64,000 bases of DNA from Tunturiibacter empetritectus. GTDB lineage: Bacteria > Acidobacteriota > Terriglobia > Terriglobales > Acidobacteriaceae. Positions 43,601 to 51,900 of this stretch are shown piece by piece. The notes beneath the pieces are model-generated. The model made no database searches. It saw only the letters and a program-made list of their open reading frames with translations, and was not told the DNA's origin. Made by a program: the position numbers and the translations under genes. The first letter of the stretch is position 1, and each line of letters opens with the position of its first letter. The stretch is from positions 1,338,535-1,402,534 of the forward strand of contig NZ_JACHDZ010000001.1 in NCBI RefSeq assembly GCF_014201375.1, written 5' to 3'.

Positions 43601-45686
43601 TGTGATCGAGACCGAAGACGATCTCAAATTCGACTGCGACTTCAATACTGACCTCTTTGACGAAGAGACAGTTCGCCGTTGGATGCACCAGTATGCGAAT
43701 CTGCTGAGCAGCGTTGTGCGGGATGCGACGTTGCGGGTGGATGAGCTTGAACTGCTGGACGAGAAAGACCGGCTGGAGATAGTGGAGGGTTGGAATCGGA
43801 CCGAGGTGGAGTTCGGGCGCGAGTTTGTTCCGATCCATCGGATTGCGGAGTTGCGAGCGCGGGAACAGGCCGATCAGGTAGTGGTAGAGTGCGGTTCGAC
43901 GAGATGGACCGGAAGGGAACTGGATCAATATTCAAATCGTGTTGCGCATCGATTGCAGCAAGAGGGGCTGAAGGCGGGAGATCTGGTTGGGCTCTGCGTC
44001 GAGCGGTCGGTCGAGATGCTTGGGGCGCTGCTTGGAGTATTGAAAGCCGGGGGGGCGTATGTGCCGCTGGATCCGCGGCATCCAAAGGATCGGCTGGAGA
44101 TGGTGCTCGAGGATGCGGGCGCTGCGTTGCTGGTAGTGGGAGGTTCGTTCTCTACCGCGCAGCCCGGATTCAAAACCTCGGCGAAGGTAGTGGTACTGGA
44201 TACGAAGATAGCCGAAGAGAGCAATGCGCCGCTTGAAGTGCCAGCTGCGGCGGATTCGCTGGCGTACGTCATCTATACCTCTGGTACAACTGGCAGACCG
44301 AAGGGTGTAGCCGTTGAACATGGCGCTCTGATGAACCTGTTGCAATCGATGGAGCGGGAGCCTGGCCTGAATCGGGCGGATGTTCTGGTAGCGGTGACTA
44401 CGCTTGCCTTCGATATTGCGGGACTGGAGCTGTTGTTGCCCTTGTTGACGGGAGCGCGGTTGGTGATCGCGAATGAAGAGGAGGTTGCGGACGGCTACCT
44501 GTTGCTGCAGCTACTGCAACGTAGTAAAGCGACCGTGCTGCAGGCCACTCCCGGCACCTGGAGAATGCTGATCGATGCGGGATGGAGCCGCGAGTTGCCG
44601 CTGAAGGTTCTGTGCGGTGGCGAAGCGCTGCCGCGAGACCTGGCGGATCAGCTGGTGGAGAGAAGCGAGCAGGTGTGGAACGTGTACGGGCCAACTGAGA
44701 CGACCATCTGGTCATCCGCTACACGGGTCACCACTGGCACGGGACCGCTACTAATCGGGCCTCCAATTGCGAATACACAGTTTTATTTGCTCGATCATCG
44801 GCTGCACCCGGTGCCCGTAGGAGTTGTGGGAGAACTATACATAGGAGGCACGGGGCTGGCGCGTGGATATTGGAAACGTCCCGATCTGACTGCCGAACGG
44901 TTCCTGCCTAATCCATTTGCCAAGGGGCGCGTTTACAAGACGGGAGATTTGGGTCGCTGGCATGTCAATGCGGAGGGACAAGGACAAGTCGAGTTGCTCG
45001 GCCGAACCGACTTCCAGGTAAAGATTCGCGGCTATCGAATTGAGTTGGGAGAGATTGAGGTTGCACTGAACAGGCACCCGGCAGTGCGCGAGGCTGTGGT
45101 GGTTGCGCATACGAGTAAGGGGGCCGGAGCCGCGATCACCCGGCTGGTGGCCTATGTCGACGCCGGCAACTCCGCTGAACACGCTACGGCGCTAACAGCA
45201 GATCTGATCACGATGCTTGCCGGCACACTGCCGGAGTACATGATTCCTGCGGCGATCTTGCCGCTGCCTCAGCTTCCACGATCTCCGAACGGAAAGATAG
45301 ACCGCAAGAGTCTGCCGGATGCGGAGACTTTTCTGAAGGCAGGTCTTCACTCTGCGCAGCGGCCTTTCACTGCCCCTGCGACGGCAGAACAAAAGAAGCT
45401 CGCGAAGATTTGGGCTGAGGTGCTTATGCTCGACCGCGTTAGCATTACAGATAGTATCTTTGAGCTTGGTGCGGACTCGTTGCTCATCTTCCGAATCGCC
45501 GCAAGATCACAGAAGGAAAGTTTGAACGTAACGGCAGCGCAGATATTCAAGCATCGGACGATTCTGGCACTATCCGAAGCGATGGGGGAGCAAGCGGAGA
45601 CAAGATCCAACACGATCAATGCAGCGCCGCGAATTACTGTAGCTCCACGAAAGGCCTATCGCGGTGAAAGCGGGACGCGCGGATGA
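37599..45686 (+). CDS. Hybrid PKS-NRPS: KS-AT-ACP-aminotransferase-C-A-PCP
   Basis: 2695 residues. KS: VASACATSL (active Cys about 199), EAHGTATPLGDP and NVGHLDAAAG. AT: FPGQGSQFAGM, GHSIGEYVAA (Ser about 644) and HAFH, the malonyl-type motif. ACP: LGLDSLFLT (Ser about 981). A class-III, PLP-dependent aminotransferase spans about 1150-1590 (IIDEVVTGFR, Lys near 1426 in YGKVIGGGYP). C domain: GHHIVLDGW at about 1753. A domain: about 2060-2577, pocket residues D-I-L-Q-L-G-V-I-W plus Lys, close to glycine codes. PCP: LGADSLLIF (Ser about 2626). There is no KR, DH or ER. The KS should extend the threonyl chain with malonate and the aminotransferase should turn the beta-keto group into a beta-amine, as in iturin- and microcystin-type synthetases. 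ATGA overlaps join both neighbours. Confidence 0.94.
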   Translation: MSELNQATPTTDANAGEEQLLDCVAIIGMSGRFPGAPDVDAFWQNVAAGKVTISHFSPSELEARNSAGLEHGSDYVAARGVLDDPGMFDAEFFGISPRDAESMDPQHRIFLETCWNALEDAGYDQSTYAGQIGLFGGCSLNTYLLANLCRDRAFIDEVTGNYQVGEFRSFMGNDKDFLTTRVAYKLNLRGPCISVASACATSLVAVAQASQSLLNYQCDMALAGGVSVTFPQRRGHLYSEGSIGSKDGFCRPFDAAATGTVFSHGAGAVLLKRLEDAIADRDHITAVIRGFGVNNDGSMKAGYMAPGVDGQSGVIAAAQAMSGVDARTITYIEAHGTATPLGDPIEVAALTKAFRLSTQASGFCAIGTAKANVGHLDAAAGVAGVIKTALSLNKATLPPLANFESANPNIDFENSPFYVNRELSPWRSDGPRRAGVSAFGVGGVNAHVVLEEPPALQPTTASLRSAQLLCVSARSQSALQVAIGNLARYIKEHPEVSLEDIGYTLAIGRKAFDHRAAFVCAGAEDAIAKLSSAKPEANRVVPAKRPEAVFLFPGQGSQFAGMGAWLYKSEPLYRREVDECCEILQPLLGLDLREILFPVDVTAPEAAERIQQTQFAQTGIFVTEFAMAKLWQAWGIEPRACAGHSIGEYVAAVLAGVMSREDALRLVSIRGRTMQEMPRGAMVSVRLSESELQQYLGDDISLAALNAPKLSVLAGPLEAVERLEKRMTADGALFRRLRTSHAFHSSMMDPMLAGFEAEVAKVTLHRPVRPYVSSFTGTWIEPEQATSPRFWADQVRNPVRFADALKTLMATPQILLEVGPGNTLATLARQQPNSSAAVIVSSLAQRDEQSPVEAGSLQEALGQLWIAGVTPDWTKVYAEERRQRVSLPTYPFERKLYWVEPPPFEAGSQPIELPIISKAEMLNTERGGEVVPAAIEPLKEAPMQERKLRLQPIVSEVFTQLSGIEVTPDQVDHQFLELGLDSLFLTQATQGIQKKFGVKLTFRQIMEQYSTIASLSSYLDSVLPQDAFPAAAQVQAAPVQIAATPASVSAPVATFSNSASSVPAGSAVERLFSEQMAMMSKVFEQQMAALRGTTGSPAAAVASAPPEVTAATPVVATAPSSSPTSTGETAEVKHGSYRPLQPRVQQDLDGDQQKYLDTLLAKYQKKTPGSKRLTDKARVHLADPRAVAGFRPQWKEMVYPLVTERAKGSRIWDVDGNEYIDIVNGYGAIMFGHSPQFVLDAVHKQIEEGVAIGPQSPLAGEVAAQICELTGNDRVTFCNTGSEAVMAAIRVARTVTGRDRIIYFAGDYHGTFDEVLVRNTPRGTVPLAPGIPLANTGNVVVLEYGADASLEYIRKNASEIAAVLIEPVQTRNPGLQPIAFIKTVRQITEQAEIALIIDEVVTGFRLAPGGVQETFGVRADLATYGKVIGGGYPIGVLSGKAQFMDALDGGAWQYGDASIPEVGVTFFAGTFVRHPQALAAARAVLNHLKAAGPQLQLDLNRKTAEMATRLDNFFVERGAPSRIHHFASWFYFTFHGDARLGSLLYYAMREKGIHIQEGYPCFLTTAHTDADLQTVEDVFRETVEEMQSSNALPSHGEHQSHTVVAPVSAMHPAALKDPPAKVPITEAQREIYFAAALGDEVNCAFNESVTLRLRGEVDERALKQALESVFARHDALRSTISEDGESILIAPVFQGAVEQVDLSSAADASREQTLHEAIEREGRIPFSLTEGPLARATIFKMSADETVLLFTGHHIVLDGWSVNQLFEEISKFYSAKGSASEKLLPLLPFSSYAVQEQTRQKSGEFADNEAYWVNKFSGLAPVLDLPTDRPRPVNKTYHGETLKGSLGPALYMDLKGASARLGCTLYVTLLSGFQLLLHRLTRQPEVVVGISTAGQALFQNASLVGHCVHFLPMLSQLTEAETVKSHLAATRNVLFDAFDHQEFTYGSLLHKLSIPRDAGRLPLIEVQFNLEKIGARIGFDGLSAEIKANPKQFVNTDMFLNVIETEDDLKFDCDFNTDLFDEETVRRWMHQYANLLSSVVRDATLRVDELELLDEKDRLEIVEGWNRTEVEFGREFVPIHRIAELRAREQADQVVVECGSTRWTGRELDQYSNRVAHRLQQEGLKAGDLVGLCVERSVEMLGALLGVLKAGGAYVPLDPRHPKDRLEMVLEDAGAALLVVGGSFSTAQPGFKTSAKVVVLDTKIAEESNAPLEVPAAADSLAYVIYTSGTTGRPKGVAVEHGALMNLLQSMEREPGLNRADVLVAVTTLAFDIAGLELLLPLLTGARLVIANEEEVADGYLLLQLLQRSKATVLQATPGTWRMLIDAGWSRELPLKVLCGGEALPRDLADQLVERSEQVWNVYGPTETTIWSSATRVTTGTGPLLIGPPIANTQFYLLDHRLHPVPVGVVGELYIGGTGLARGYWKRPDLTAERFLPNPFAKGRVYKTGDLGRWHVNAEGQGQVELLGRTDFQVKIRGYRIELGEIEVALNRHPAVREAVVVAHTSKGAGAAITRLVAYVDAGNSAEHATALTADLITMLAGTLPEYMIPAAILPLPQLPRSPNGKIDRKSLPDAETFLKAGLHSAQRPFTAPATAEQKKLAKIWAEVLMLDRVSITDSIFELGADSLLIFRIAARSQKESLNVTAAQIFKHRTILALSEAMGEQAETRSNTINAAPRITVAPRKAYRGESGTRG

Positions 45687-48298
45687 AGCAACATTTCCAA
45701 TCTGCGACGGGGGTCACTACGAATATACCTGACGAAACGCCTGTCGTAAGCTCGACGGCGCCGTCGGCGGACGAAGTCTACGTCATGCCTGCGACGCAAG
45801 GACAGGTTCGCTTCTGGTCGCTGGATCAGATGCATCCCGGTAATCCCGCGTTGAATATGCCGCTGATGTGGAAGTGCCTTGGCGAATTGAATGTGGATCT
45901 TCTGGCCATGGCGTTTACCCTGGCGGTGCGACGACATGAGATGATGCGAACGACCTTTGCAATGGTGGATGGAAGACTATCGCAGATCATCGGAGTACCC
46001 TACAGCGTTGCACTGCCGATCAAGGATCTGCAGGACGTATCCGACGCGGCGAACTCACCTGAGGCGGGCAGGCTGATCCGAGAACACGCGGCCTACCGCA
46101 TGGACTTGTTCAACGGACCGCTTCTCGCTCTCAAGCTGCTGAAGTTTGCTCCGCAGCATCATCTGCTGCTCGTCACGATGCACCACATCATTTGTGATGG
46201 CATCTCTCTTGGCATTCTGCTGCGCGACATTGCGGTCTTTTATGAAGCTCTGATGGACGAGAAAAAACCCGTTCTGCCAGAGCTGCCGATTCAGTTTGCC
46301 GACTTTGCCGTCTGGCAGGAGGATTGGCGAAAGAGTGAAGCTGCAGAGACGTCGCTGAACTTCTGGCGCAAGACTCTTGGAACAAACTTTGGGCGACTTG
46401 AACTTACTCACGATGCGACCCCTGAAGGCCGGAGAGACGTCCGTACGGACTCCGAATCAGGAGACATCGAGACGCTTCTTATCTCGCCGGAGCTCACCAC
46501 ACGGGCTCACGAGTTCTGCAAAGATCAAAACGTAACGTTGAATATTCTGCTATTCAGCATCTTCTGCGCTCTGTTGTACCGGGCAACGGGGCAGCAGGAT
46601 ATTGTCGTTGGATCTCCGTGCGCGAACCGGAACGAAGATACGGAAGAGCTGATCGGGCTCTTTATGAATATTCAGGTGCTTCGAGTGGGGATCGAACCAC
46701 AGGAGTCTTTTCGATCGCTGCTTACGAAGGTGCAGGACTGGACGCTGGGCGCATACGAAAATCAGGAGCTTCCGTTTGAAGAGCTGATCTACGACTCACA
46801 TTTCTCGCACAACAATACTTCGTTTGAAATCCCGATCTTCTTTTTGTATCAGAAATCTTTTATGGTGATCCAGCGGGTTGCCGGACTTGAGATCACACCA
46901 CTGAGATCGATGAGTCCGGGAGCCGTCTTCGAGTGGATGTTCGCCATCGTCGACCGACCGGAAGAAGGGCCGCGACTGCAGCTTGAATACAATCCGAACT
47001 ATTTTCGGCCAGGGACGATTCAACGATATCTGACGAGTTTCATCGCGCTCCTGGAGTCTGCTGTGCAGGAATCATCGATCCAGTTGGAGAAGATGGCTCC
47101 GGCAGACGATTTTCTTCCCGCTAAACTTCCTGATGCCCAGAGTCAAAGTGTACCTCGTAGAAACATGCGTGCACTCCCTGAGAAGCAATTTGATGGTGGC
47201 GCGGCGATCATGGAGAAGTTGGACGAACAGGTTGCGACGATCAGTGATCCGATCGAGATTCAACTCCTCGAGCTTTGGCGCTCGATGCTGGGCGTCGAGG
47301 AGATCACGGCTGATACCAACGTGTTTTCGCTTGGAGTCAGTTCGCTTTCCATCCTTCGCCTGGTTACACGTATGAACAACCTGTATTCCATGGGGTTCGG
47401 CCTGGCCAGTTTGATCTCTGCTCCGACGATCAAGATGGTTGCGGACCTTGTCCGCAGACGCTATGCGCCCAACACGGTGACGTCGCTGGTGCCGATTCAA
47501 CCTGTGGGGACGAAGCGGCCTCTTTTTGTTGTTCATGGGGCGGGAGGCAACGTAGTCAACTTCTATGGCATTTCGACAAGAATCGGTGCGGATCAGCCAG
47601 TGTACGGAGTGCAGGCACAGGCGCTTGAACTAAATCAGCCGGCGCTGCTTCATCTCGAAGATATGGCCGCTCACTACCTGAAAGAGATTCGACGGGTCCA
47701 GCCCAGGGGGCCTTATCACCTGCTCGGGTACTCCTACGGGGGAGTCATGGTACTTGAGATGGCCCATCAACTCCTCGCTGCGGGCGAAACAATTGGCATG
47801 TTGGGGATGCTAGATTCAAGAGCTAAGGATTACATTCAAGGATCGTACGCCGAACCATCTTCCAATAACGGGGAGAGCTCGCACGGCGGTGTTACCGGGC
47901 TTTTTCATAGTTATAAAGGTCATGGAAGCGCCAAAGGATTGTGGGATTTTTTTGTCAAAGATCTTAGCGAACGAAGGGTTCGATACACCACTACGATTGC
48001 TGCGCGAATGTTCTCTACGTTGCCATCTTTCCTCAAGAACACCCACGAGATTAATGCCGTGGCTGCACGAAACTATAAAGTGAAACCAGTCTCACAAAAG
48101 TTGACTCTTTTTCGGGCCGCGAAGCAGGCGGATAGAAGCATTCCTCCAGACAACGGCTGGTCGCCAATCTTCAAAGGCGGGGTCGAAGTTCATGAGATCC
48201 CCGGCGATCACTGGCAGGTTCTATCTGTGCCTGGAATCGATGTGTTAGCGAAGTCAATCCATGGGTGCCTTAGTCGATTTGATGAACCGACAGAGTAG
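45683..48298 (+). CDS. NRPS termination protein: C-PCP-thioesterase, no adenylation domain
   Basis: 871 residues. The C domain (about 30-465) has VTMHHIICDGISLGILL with the intact HHxxxDG (about 167) and QDIVVGSPCANRN. The PCP at about 525-595 has NVFSLGVSSLSILRL, with Ser about 553 in place. The thioesterase at about 610-871 has FVVHGAGGNVVNFY, LLGYSYGGVMVLEM (catalytic Ser about 683) and a late GDHWQVL (His). Missing an A domain, the PCP must be loaded in trans, by one of the two A domains or a protein outside the window, or the C domain acts as a cyclising or amine-accepting catalyst. The ATG overlaps the previous stop. Confidence 0.93.
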   Translation: MKQHFQSATGVTTNIPDETPVVSSTAPSADEVYVMPATQGQVRFWSLDQMHPGNPALNMPLMWKCLGELNVDLLAMAFTLAVRRHEMMRTTFAMVDGRLSQIIGVPYSVALPIKDLQDVSDAANSPEAGRLIREHAAYRMDLFNGPLLALKLLKFAPQHHLLLVTMHHIICDGISLGILLRDIAVFYEALMDEKKPVLPELPIQFADFAVWQEDWRKSEAAETSLNFWRKTLGTNFGRLELTHDATPEGRRDVRTDSESGDIETLLISPELTTRAHEFCKDQNVTLNILLFSIFCALLYRATGQQDIVVGSPCANRNEDTEELIGLFMNIQVLRVGIEPQESFRSLLTKVQDWTLGAYENQELPFEELIYDSHFSHNNTSFEIPIFFLYQKSFMVIQRVAGLEITPLRSMSPGAVFEWMFAIVDRPEEGPRLQLEYNPNYFRPGTIQRYLTSFIALLESAVQESSIQLEKMAPADDFLPAKLPDAQSQSVPRRNMRALPEKQFDGGAAIMEKLDEQVATISDPIEIQLLELWRSMLGVEEITADTNVFSLGVSSLSILRLVTRMNNLYSMGFGLASLISAPTIKMVADLVRRRYAPNTVTSLVPIQPVGTKRPLFVVHGAGGNVVNFYGISTRIGADQPVYGVQAQALELNQPALLHLEDMAAHYLKEIRRVQPRGPYHLLGYSYGGVMVLEMAHQLLAAGETIGMLGMLDSRAKDYIQGSYAEPSSNNGESSHGGVTGLFHSYKGHGSAKGLWDFFVKDLSERRVRYTTTIAARMFSTLPSFLKNTHEINAVAARNYKVKPVSQKLTLFRAAKQADRSIPPDNGWSPIFKGGVEVHEIPGDHWQVLSVPGIDVLAKSIHGCLSRFDEPTE

Positions 48299-48315
48299 AA
48301 GCACTCGTCTGCGCT

Positions 48316-49788
48316 CTATTGAAGCACGGGCGGCGGCTTCAGAGCTGTCTCGACCGAGGCCGCTTTAGACTCTGGACTCCAGTGCTCTATCTTGACTTCG
48401 CGAAATGGACTCGACGTTCCCGATTCGAGCAGATGCGGTTTTGTTTCTCGAATGGTCTGATCGAAGAAGGCCAGTACGTAGGCGCGAACGATAGTTTCTA
48501 TACGTGCCGGCGAAATATGATTGGGTTGTGTCCATCTGCGCCACGGACTAACGAGAGGATGATCGGTAAAGTCCATATGTGCGGTGTTGCTGATGGACAC
48601 CTTATACCCGCCAAACTGCCTGAGACTTGTATCGACCTCGTTGCGATCGGTTGCGTTTAGTTCCGCTTCGGCGCGTGCGGCAGCCCCCATCGTTCCTGGA
48701 TCTGGTGGTGGCGAGCCGCCCGCTACTCCGTAAAGAAACATCGTTGGCTGGTTGGCCGGGCGCTGGCGGAGATCTCCGAATGTCCAGCCATCCATATTCA
48801 CTGCGGATTGGATTCTGTCGTCCACGGAACACATCTGCACGGCTGCAGCACCGCCGAAGGAATGGCCTAAGGCGCCGGCTCGCTGAGTATCGAGTCGACC
48901 ATACCAGGGGCTCTTTTGATCTAGATTGTCGCTCTGCAGCGTGTTGAGGACAAAGACCTCGTCGGCCACCCATTTACTGAGCTCTTTATTCCACGTCTTG
49001 GTAATTTCACCAACGGAATGAAGATTGGTATCAATTGGGTCGCTCCCACCGATGTCATCGACGATACGATCTCCGGGCAACTCAACTCTACTGGAGTTGT
49101 AGGTGTGATCAATTGAGGCGACTACATAGCCATGACTGGCAAGGTCCTCGGTCAGAAACGTATCCTGAGTACGTCTTCCTGCCCAGCCATGGTTGAACAG
49201 CAAGACGGGAAACGGGCCGCCCAGAGCTGCTACCGGGGCATCTTCTCTGGAGTTAGTCCAAAGTACGCTTCGATAAGAGGTGAGTGGAATTGTCTCGGAC
49301 TTCCTCTCATAGGCTGCCAGATGATTGTTCGACGGATCGGCTGGGTACCATAACTGCACCACTAGTTCTCTGGCGGTTCCGGGTTTCTCTGCTTTGTCTT
49401 CCGTGCGACTCGAATCTCTTAGATAAATGATCCGTGTTCCTACGGGATAGGGTCCGGTTGGTTTTGGAAGAGTAAACATGGGCACGATTAGAAGCAGGCC
49501 GAATGTAGTAACGGAGAGCAGCACGACAGCGATGGCAACGGGGTTTCTCATCGCTGGATAGCGTGAAGCTCGACGAGATGCCGGTATCAGTTGCCAGGCC
49601 ACGAGCAGAAGTAGGCCCGCCAGGGCCGGGAACATCTGCCAGTGTGTTCCTTCGTGGATGACATGCCAGATTGCGACGAGTACTCCGAGTACCGTAAAGG
49701 TCCTCGACCAGCTTGCGGCGGATTTAGTCATCTGCGCCGCGGCAGCAGTAATCAGGGTCCCAATTAAAATAACTTCAAGTAGTCGCAT
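48316..49788 (-). CDS. Membrane-anchored alpha/beta hydrolase, PAF-acetylhydrolase-like
   Basis: 490 residues from the ATG at 49788 (MRLLEVILIGTLITAAAA); upstream in-frame sequence looks unlike a protein N-terminus. Three hydrophobic helices occupy the first 115 residues. A PAF-AH type II-like hydrolase follows: ELVVQLWYPADPS, FPVLLFNHGWAGRRTQD (oxyanion), GYVVASIDHTYNSS, ALGHSFGGAAAVQM (nucleophile Ser about 310) and SNTAHMDFTDHPL (His). Family members cleave ester bonds of short acyl lipids. It converges on the assembly-line operon with 17 bp between stops. It may hydrolyse or export-process the product, but could be unrelated. Confidence 0.82.
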   Translation of the reverse strand: MRLLEVILIGTLITAAAAQMTKSAASWSRTFTVLGVLVAIWHVIHEGTHWQMFPALAGLLLLVAWQLIPASRRASRYPAMRNPVAIAVVLLSVTTFGLLLIVPMFTLPKPTGPYPVGTRIIYLRDSSRTEDKAEKPGTARELVVQLWYPADPSNNHLAAYERKSETIPLTSYRSVLWTNSREDAPVAALGGPFPVLLFNHGWAGRRTQDTFLTEDLASHGYVVASIDHTYNSSRVELPGDRIVDDIGGSDPIDTNLHSVGEITKTWNKELSKWVADEVFVLNTLQSDNLDQKSPWYGRLDTQRAGALGHSFGGAAAVQMCSVDDRIQSAVNMDGWTFGDLRQRPANQPTMFLYGVAGGSPPPDPGTMGAAARAEAELNATDRNEVDTSLRQFGGYKVSISNTAHMDFTDHPLVSPWRRWTQPNHISPARIETIVRAYVLAFFDQTIRETKPHLLESGTSSPFREVKIEHWSPESKAASVETALKPPPVLQ

Positions 49789-49903
49789 AGCCTGTCGAGA
49801 ACACTCATCCGGTGACACGATGGAGCAGCTCGGATAACTCCTGAATCGAATCCGAGTGCTGCCAGCGGCTGAAGCCAATCACAATAGTGGCAGATAGATA
49901 CAC

Positions 49904-50821
49904 CTAAGACGACTTTCTCAAGGAAGACAGCTTATGCAAGGCGGCCTTTGCAGCAGATGCAGCAGCCACAGAGTGAGATTTCAGGTAGTCCATGGTAGGA
50001 GATTGGCCGGGCGGACGCGGAGTCAGACCAAGCGTTCGAAGAGCGTGGTTTGCGCGGTAGGTGTTCGCGCGAAGAGTGTCTTTAAACTGAACGTTAACAT
50101 TGAGCGAAACAGAGACGTTGTCGTCGTTTTCAACCCAATGAGGACAGTTCACCGGGATGTGCACACCGTTTCCGGGACGCAATTTATAAGAGGTAGCGCG
50201 GGCCTGAAATTGTGGTTTGTAGACAGGGGCATTGTTATCCACCGTCCAGAAGCGTTCGATCTCCTCTTCAGGAAGAACCTCTCGATCCGCACGATCGAAG
50301 ATGTGAATTGTCTTTGTTCCTTTGATCTGGAGCAGGAAGCTGCACTCTCGATCGATGTGGTAGGTTGCGATGCGCTTCGGAGAAGTGACAAAGATGAGAG
50401 CATCTTCGCGGAGAATTCGAGACTTCAGATTCGGATCAATCTTTGATTTGATCTTCTCCCATCCACTGCCTAGAAATATCTTATATTTTGGGTCTTTCTC
50501 AACGTCTTTAAATAAGAGCCAGGCCCCACAGGTCTCAATACGTTCCATCGTCTCGACGACGGAGAACTGCTTTGCAGGCATCTGATCCCATCGTTGGCCG
50601 ACCTCGATATCCTTACCGGCATCGTAGTAGATGCCTCCTGGTCTGTCCCTTTTCGTGCGATCCGCTAGCTCCATAAGCTCGGGAATCTGCAATAAAGGAT
50701 GTTCCGCAAGGGAATGGGTGATCTCGAAGTGTTCGCGATCGAACTCGCGGCTTAGCTGATCTGCGTCGGTCGTAATCCAGCACTCTTCAAGAAGGTCGTT
50801 CGAGATGGTTTGAGTTGACAT
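49904..50821 (-). CDS. Cupin/JmjC-like Fe(II)-2-oxoglutarate oxygenase family protein
   Basis: 305 residues from the ATG at 50821 (AGGAG 12 nt upstream; a GTG at 50830 is possible). The double-stranded beta-helix is seen in ATYHIDRECSFLLQIKGTKTIHIFD, with HxD metal ligands and a basic 2-oxoglutarate-type residue. RPGNGVHIPVNCPHWVENDDNVSVSLNVN has the distal His. A helical N-terminal region (LAEHPLLQIPELMELADR) is typical of bacterial JmjC-like proteins found near peptide synthetases. It could hydroxylate an amino-acid building block. It lies on the opposite strand from the synthetase and 115 bp upstream of the hydrolase. Confidence 0.8.
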   Translation of the reverse strand: MSTQTISNDLLEECWITTDADQLSREFDREHFEITHSLAEHPLLQIPELMELADRTKRDRPGGIYYDAGKDIEVGQRWDQMPAKQFSVVETMERIETCGAWLLFKDVEKDPKYKIFLGSGWEKIKSKIDPNLKSRILREDALIFVTSPKRIATYHIDRECSFLLQIKGTKTIHIFDRADREVLPEEEIERFWTVDNNAPVYKPQFQARATSYKLRPGNGVHIPVNCPHWVENDDNVSVSLNVNVQFKDTLRANTYRANHALRTLGLTPRPPGQSPTMDYLKSHSVAAASAAKAALHKLSSLRKSS

Positions 50822-50896
50822 AGCTACCACGTACTCCTAGGCCAGAAATTTCACGCAAAGTCTATTCTCAAGATTCGCGTCCGCACAATGAAAAAT

Positions 50897-50920
50897 GTAA
50901 GTTCAGTCTCAGTAACTTAC
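50897..50920. promoter_or_regulatory. Inverted repeat upstream of the JmjC-like gene
   Basis: gtaagtt and aacttac, perfect 7-bp arms with a 10-nt spacer, lie about 75 bp before the start of the minus-strand gene. This could be an operator. The rest of the 50822-51009 gap shows nothing else. Confidence 0.3.
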
Positions 50921-51009
50921 CAAAGTAATTTCCGAAAACTTCAAACCTTGCATCGGTCTGACTGCCGAGATCTCTGGGGTACAGGGTATAGCTTTTTCTC
51001 AGGAGAATC

Positions 51010-51250
51010 ACTCAAAATCTTCAATTGCCCCGAGGTTTATGAGGACTGGTACCGGACTTCTTCGAGTTAATTCCAGCCAGGAACTTCAGGTAGGCCGCAA
51101 ATTCCTCTGGAACAACTCGTAATAGACATTTAGACTATCCCTGCGGAATGTGATCAGACCGAGATCCGCGAGGACCTTTAGATGATGTTCAGGCGCGGGC
51201 GACGCTTGCGCAGTCGGATGCATCGATGCAGCAGGTGAAAGCGGCTCTTG
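51010..51250 (-). pseudogene. ArsR-type regulator remnant
   Basis: One frame gives QASPAPEHHLKVLADLGLITFR, then RDSLNVYYELFQRNL, the second half of an ArsR winged helix (recognition helix, then the beta-hairpin wing). It then stops at 51086. A neighbouring frame continues AYLKFLAGINSKKSG, as an intact tail would. The N-terminal half is not readable in one frame to the right. It appears to be a broken copy. Confidence 0.55.
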
Positions 51251-51486
51251 AACAAAGAAGGCAAACGCAGAGCTGACGCGCCTCACCAAAGAGCGCGATC
51301 TGCCCTTGAGGCAGGAGCATGCCATCTCGCAGCAGATCGTCGATGAAGCTGTGCAGTCCCACACGCGTCGCAGATGTAAGCGCCGCCGAAGCAAACATCA
51401 CGGCTGCACAGGCAACCCGCGCCAATGTTGCAGACATACGAAAACCATCCTTCCGTGCCTTCGCCTACCCTGAATCTCTCTTGGAG

Positions 51487-51612
51487 ATGGCAGAGCGTTG
51501 GGGTGAAAGTCGGCTGCTTGAAGATAAGCAAGCGCTGGAATATGCCATCACCAAAGGGCGCGGCTCTCTTTGGCTCAAGTTGACCCCAGAGGAGTATGCA
51601 AAGCTTCGATGA
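51487..51612 (+). CDS. Short hypothetical protein or fragment
   Basis: 41 residues, MAERWGESRLLEDKQALEYA, then ITKGRGSLWLKLTPEEYAKLR. The composition looks protein-like (charged, with a regular helix-strand pattern) and the frame stays open upstream to 51319. No family was recognised. It could be the tail of a degraded gene. After it, 51613-51900 holds nothing I can support. Confidence 0.3.
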   Translation: MAERWGESRLLEDKQALEYAITKGRGSLWLKLTPEEYAKLR

Positions 51613-51900
51613 ACTTAGTTAGAAGGCTCGCCCCCAACCACGGTGGACCGCATAGACTGTCACTTTCGGAATTATCTGAGCACCTGTCGGCGTAAATATT
51701 CCGGATCATGGCTTGTCCCTTCTCCAAGACGAAATTTAAAAACTCTTGACGGCATCAAGATCTTCTAATAACGTTCACTGACAAAGAGCAACTCGATTGG
51801 TTTACAAGTTCTACAAAACCTTGGCAGTTCATTTCTCTCGGAAGCATTTCCACCTCTGTGTCGCACCTGTGAACGTTGTTGCTGGACTTGGAGATGAATT

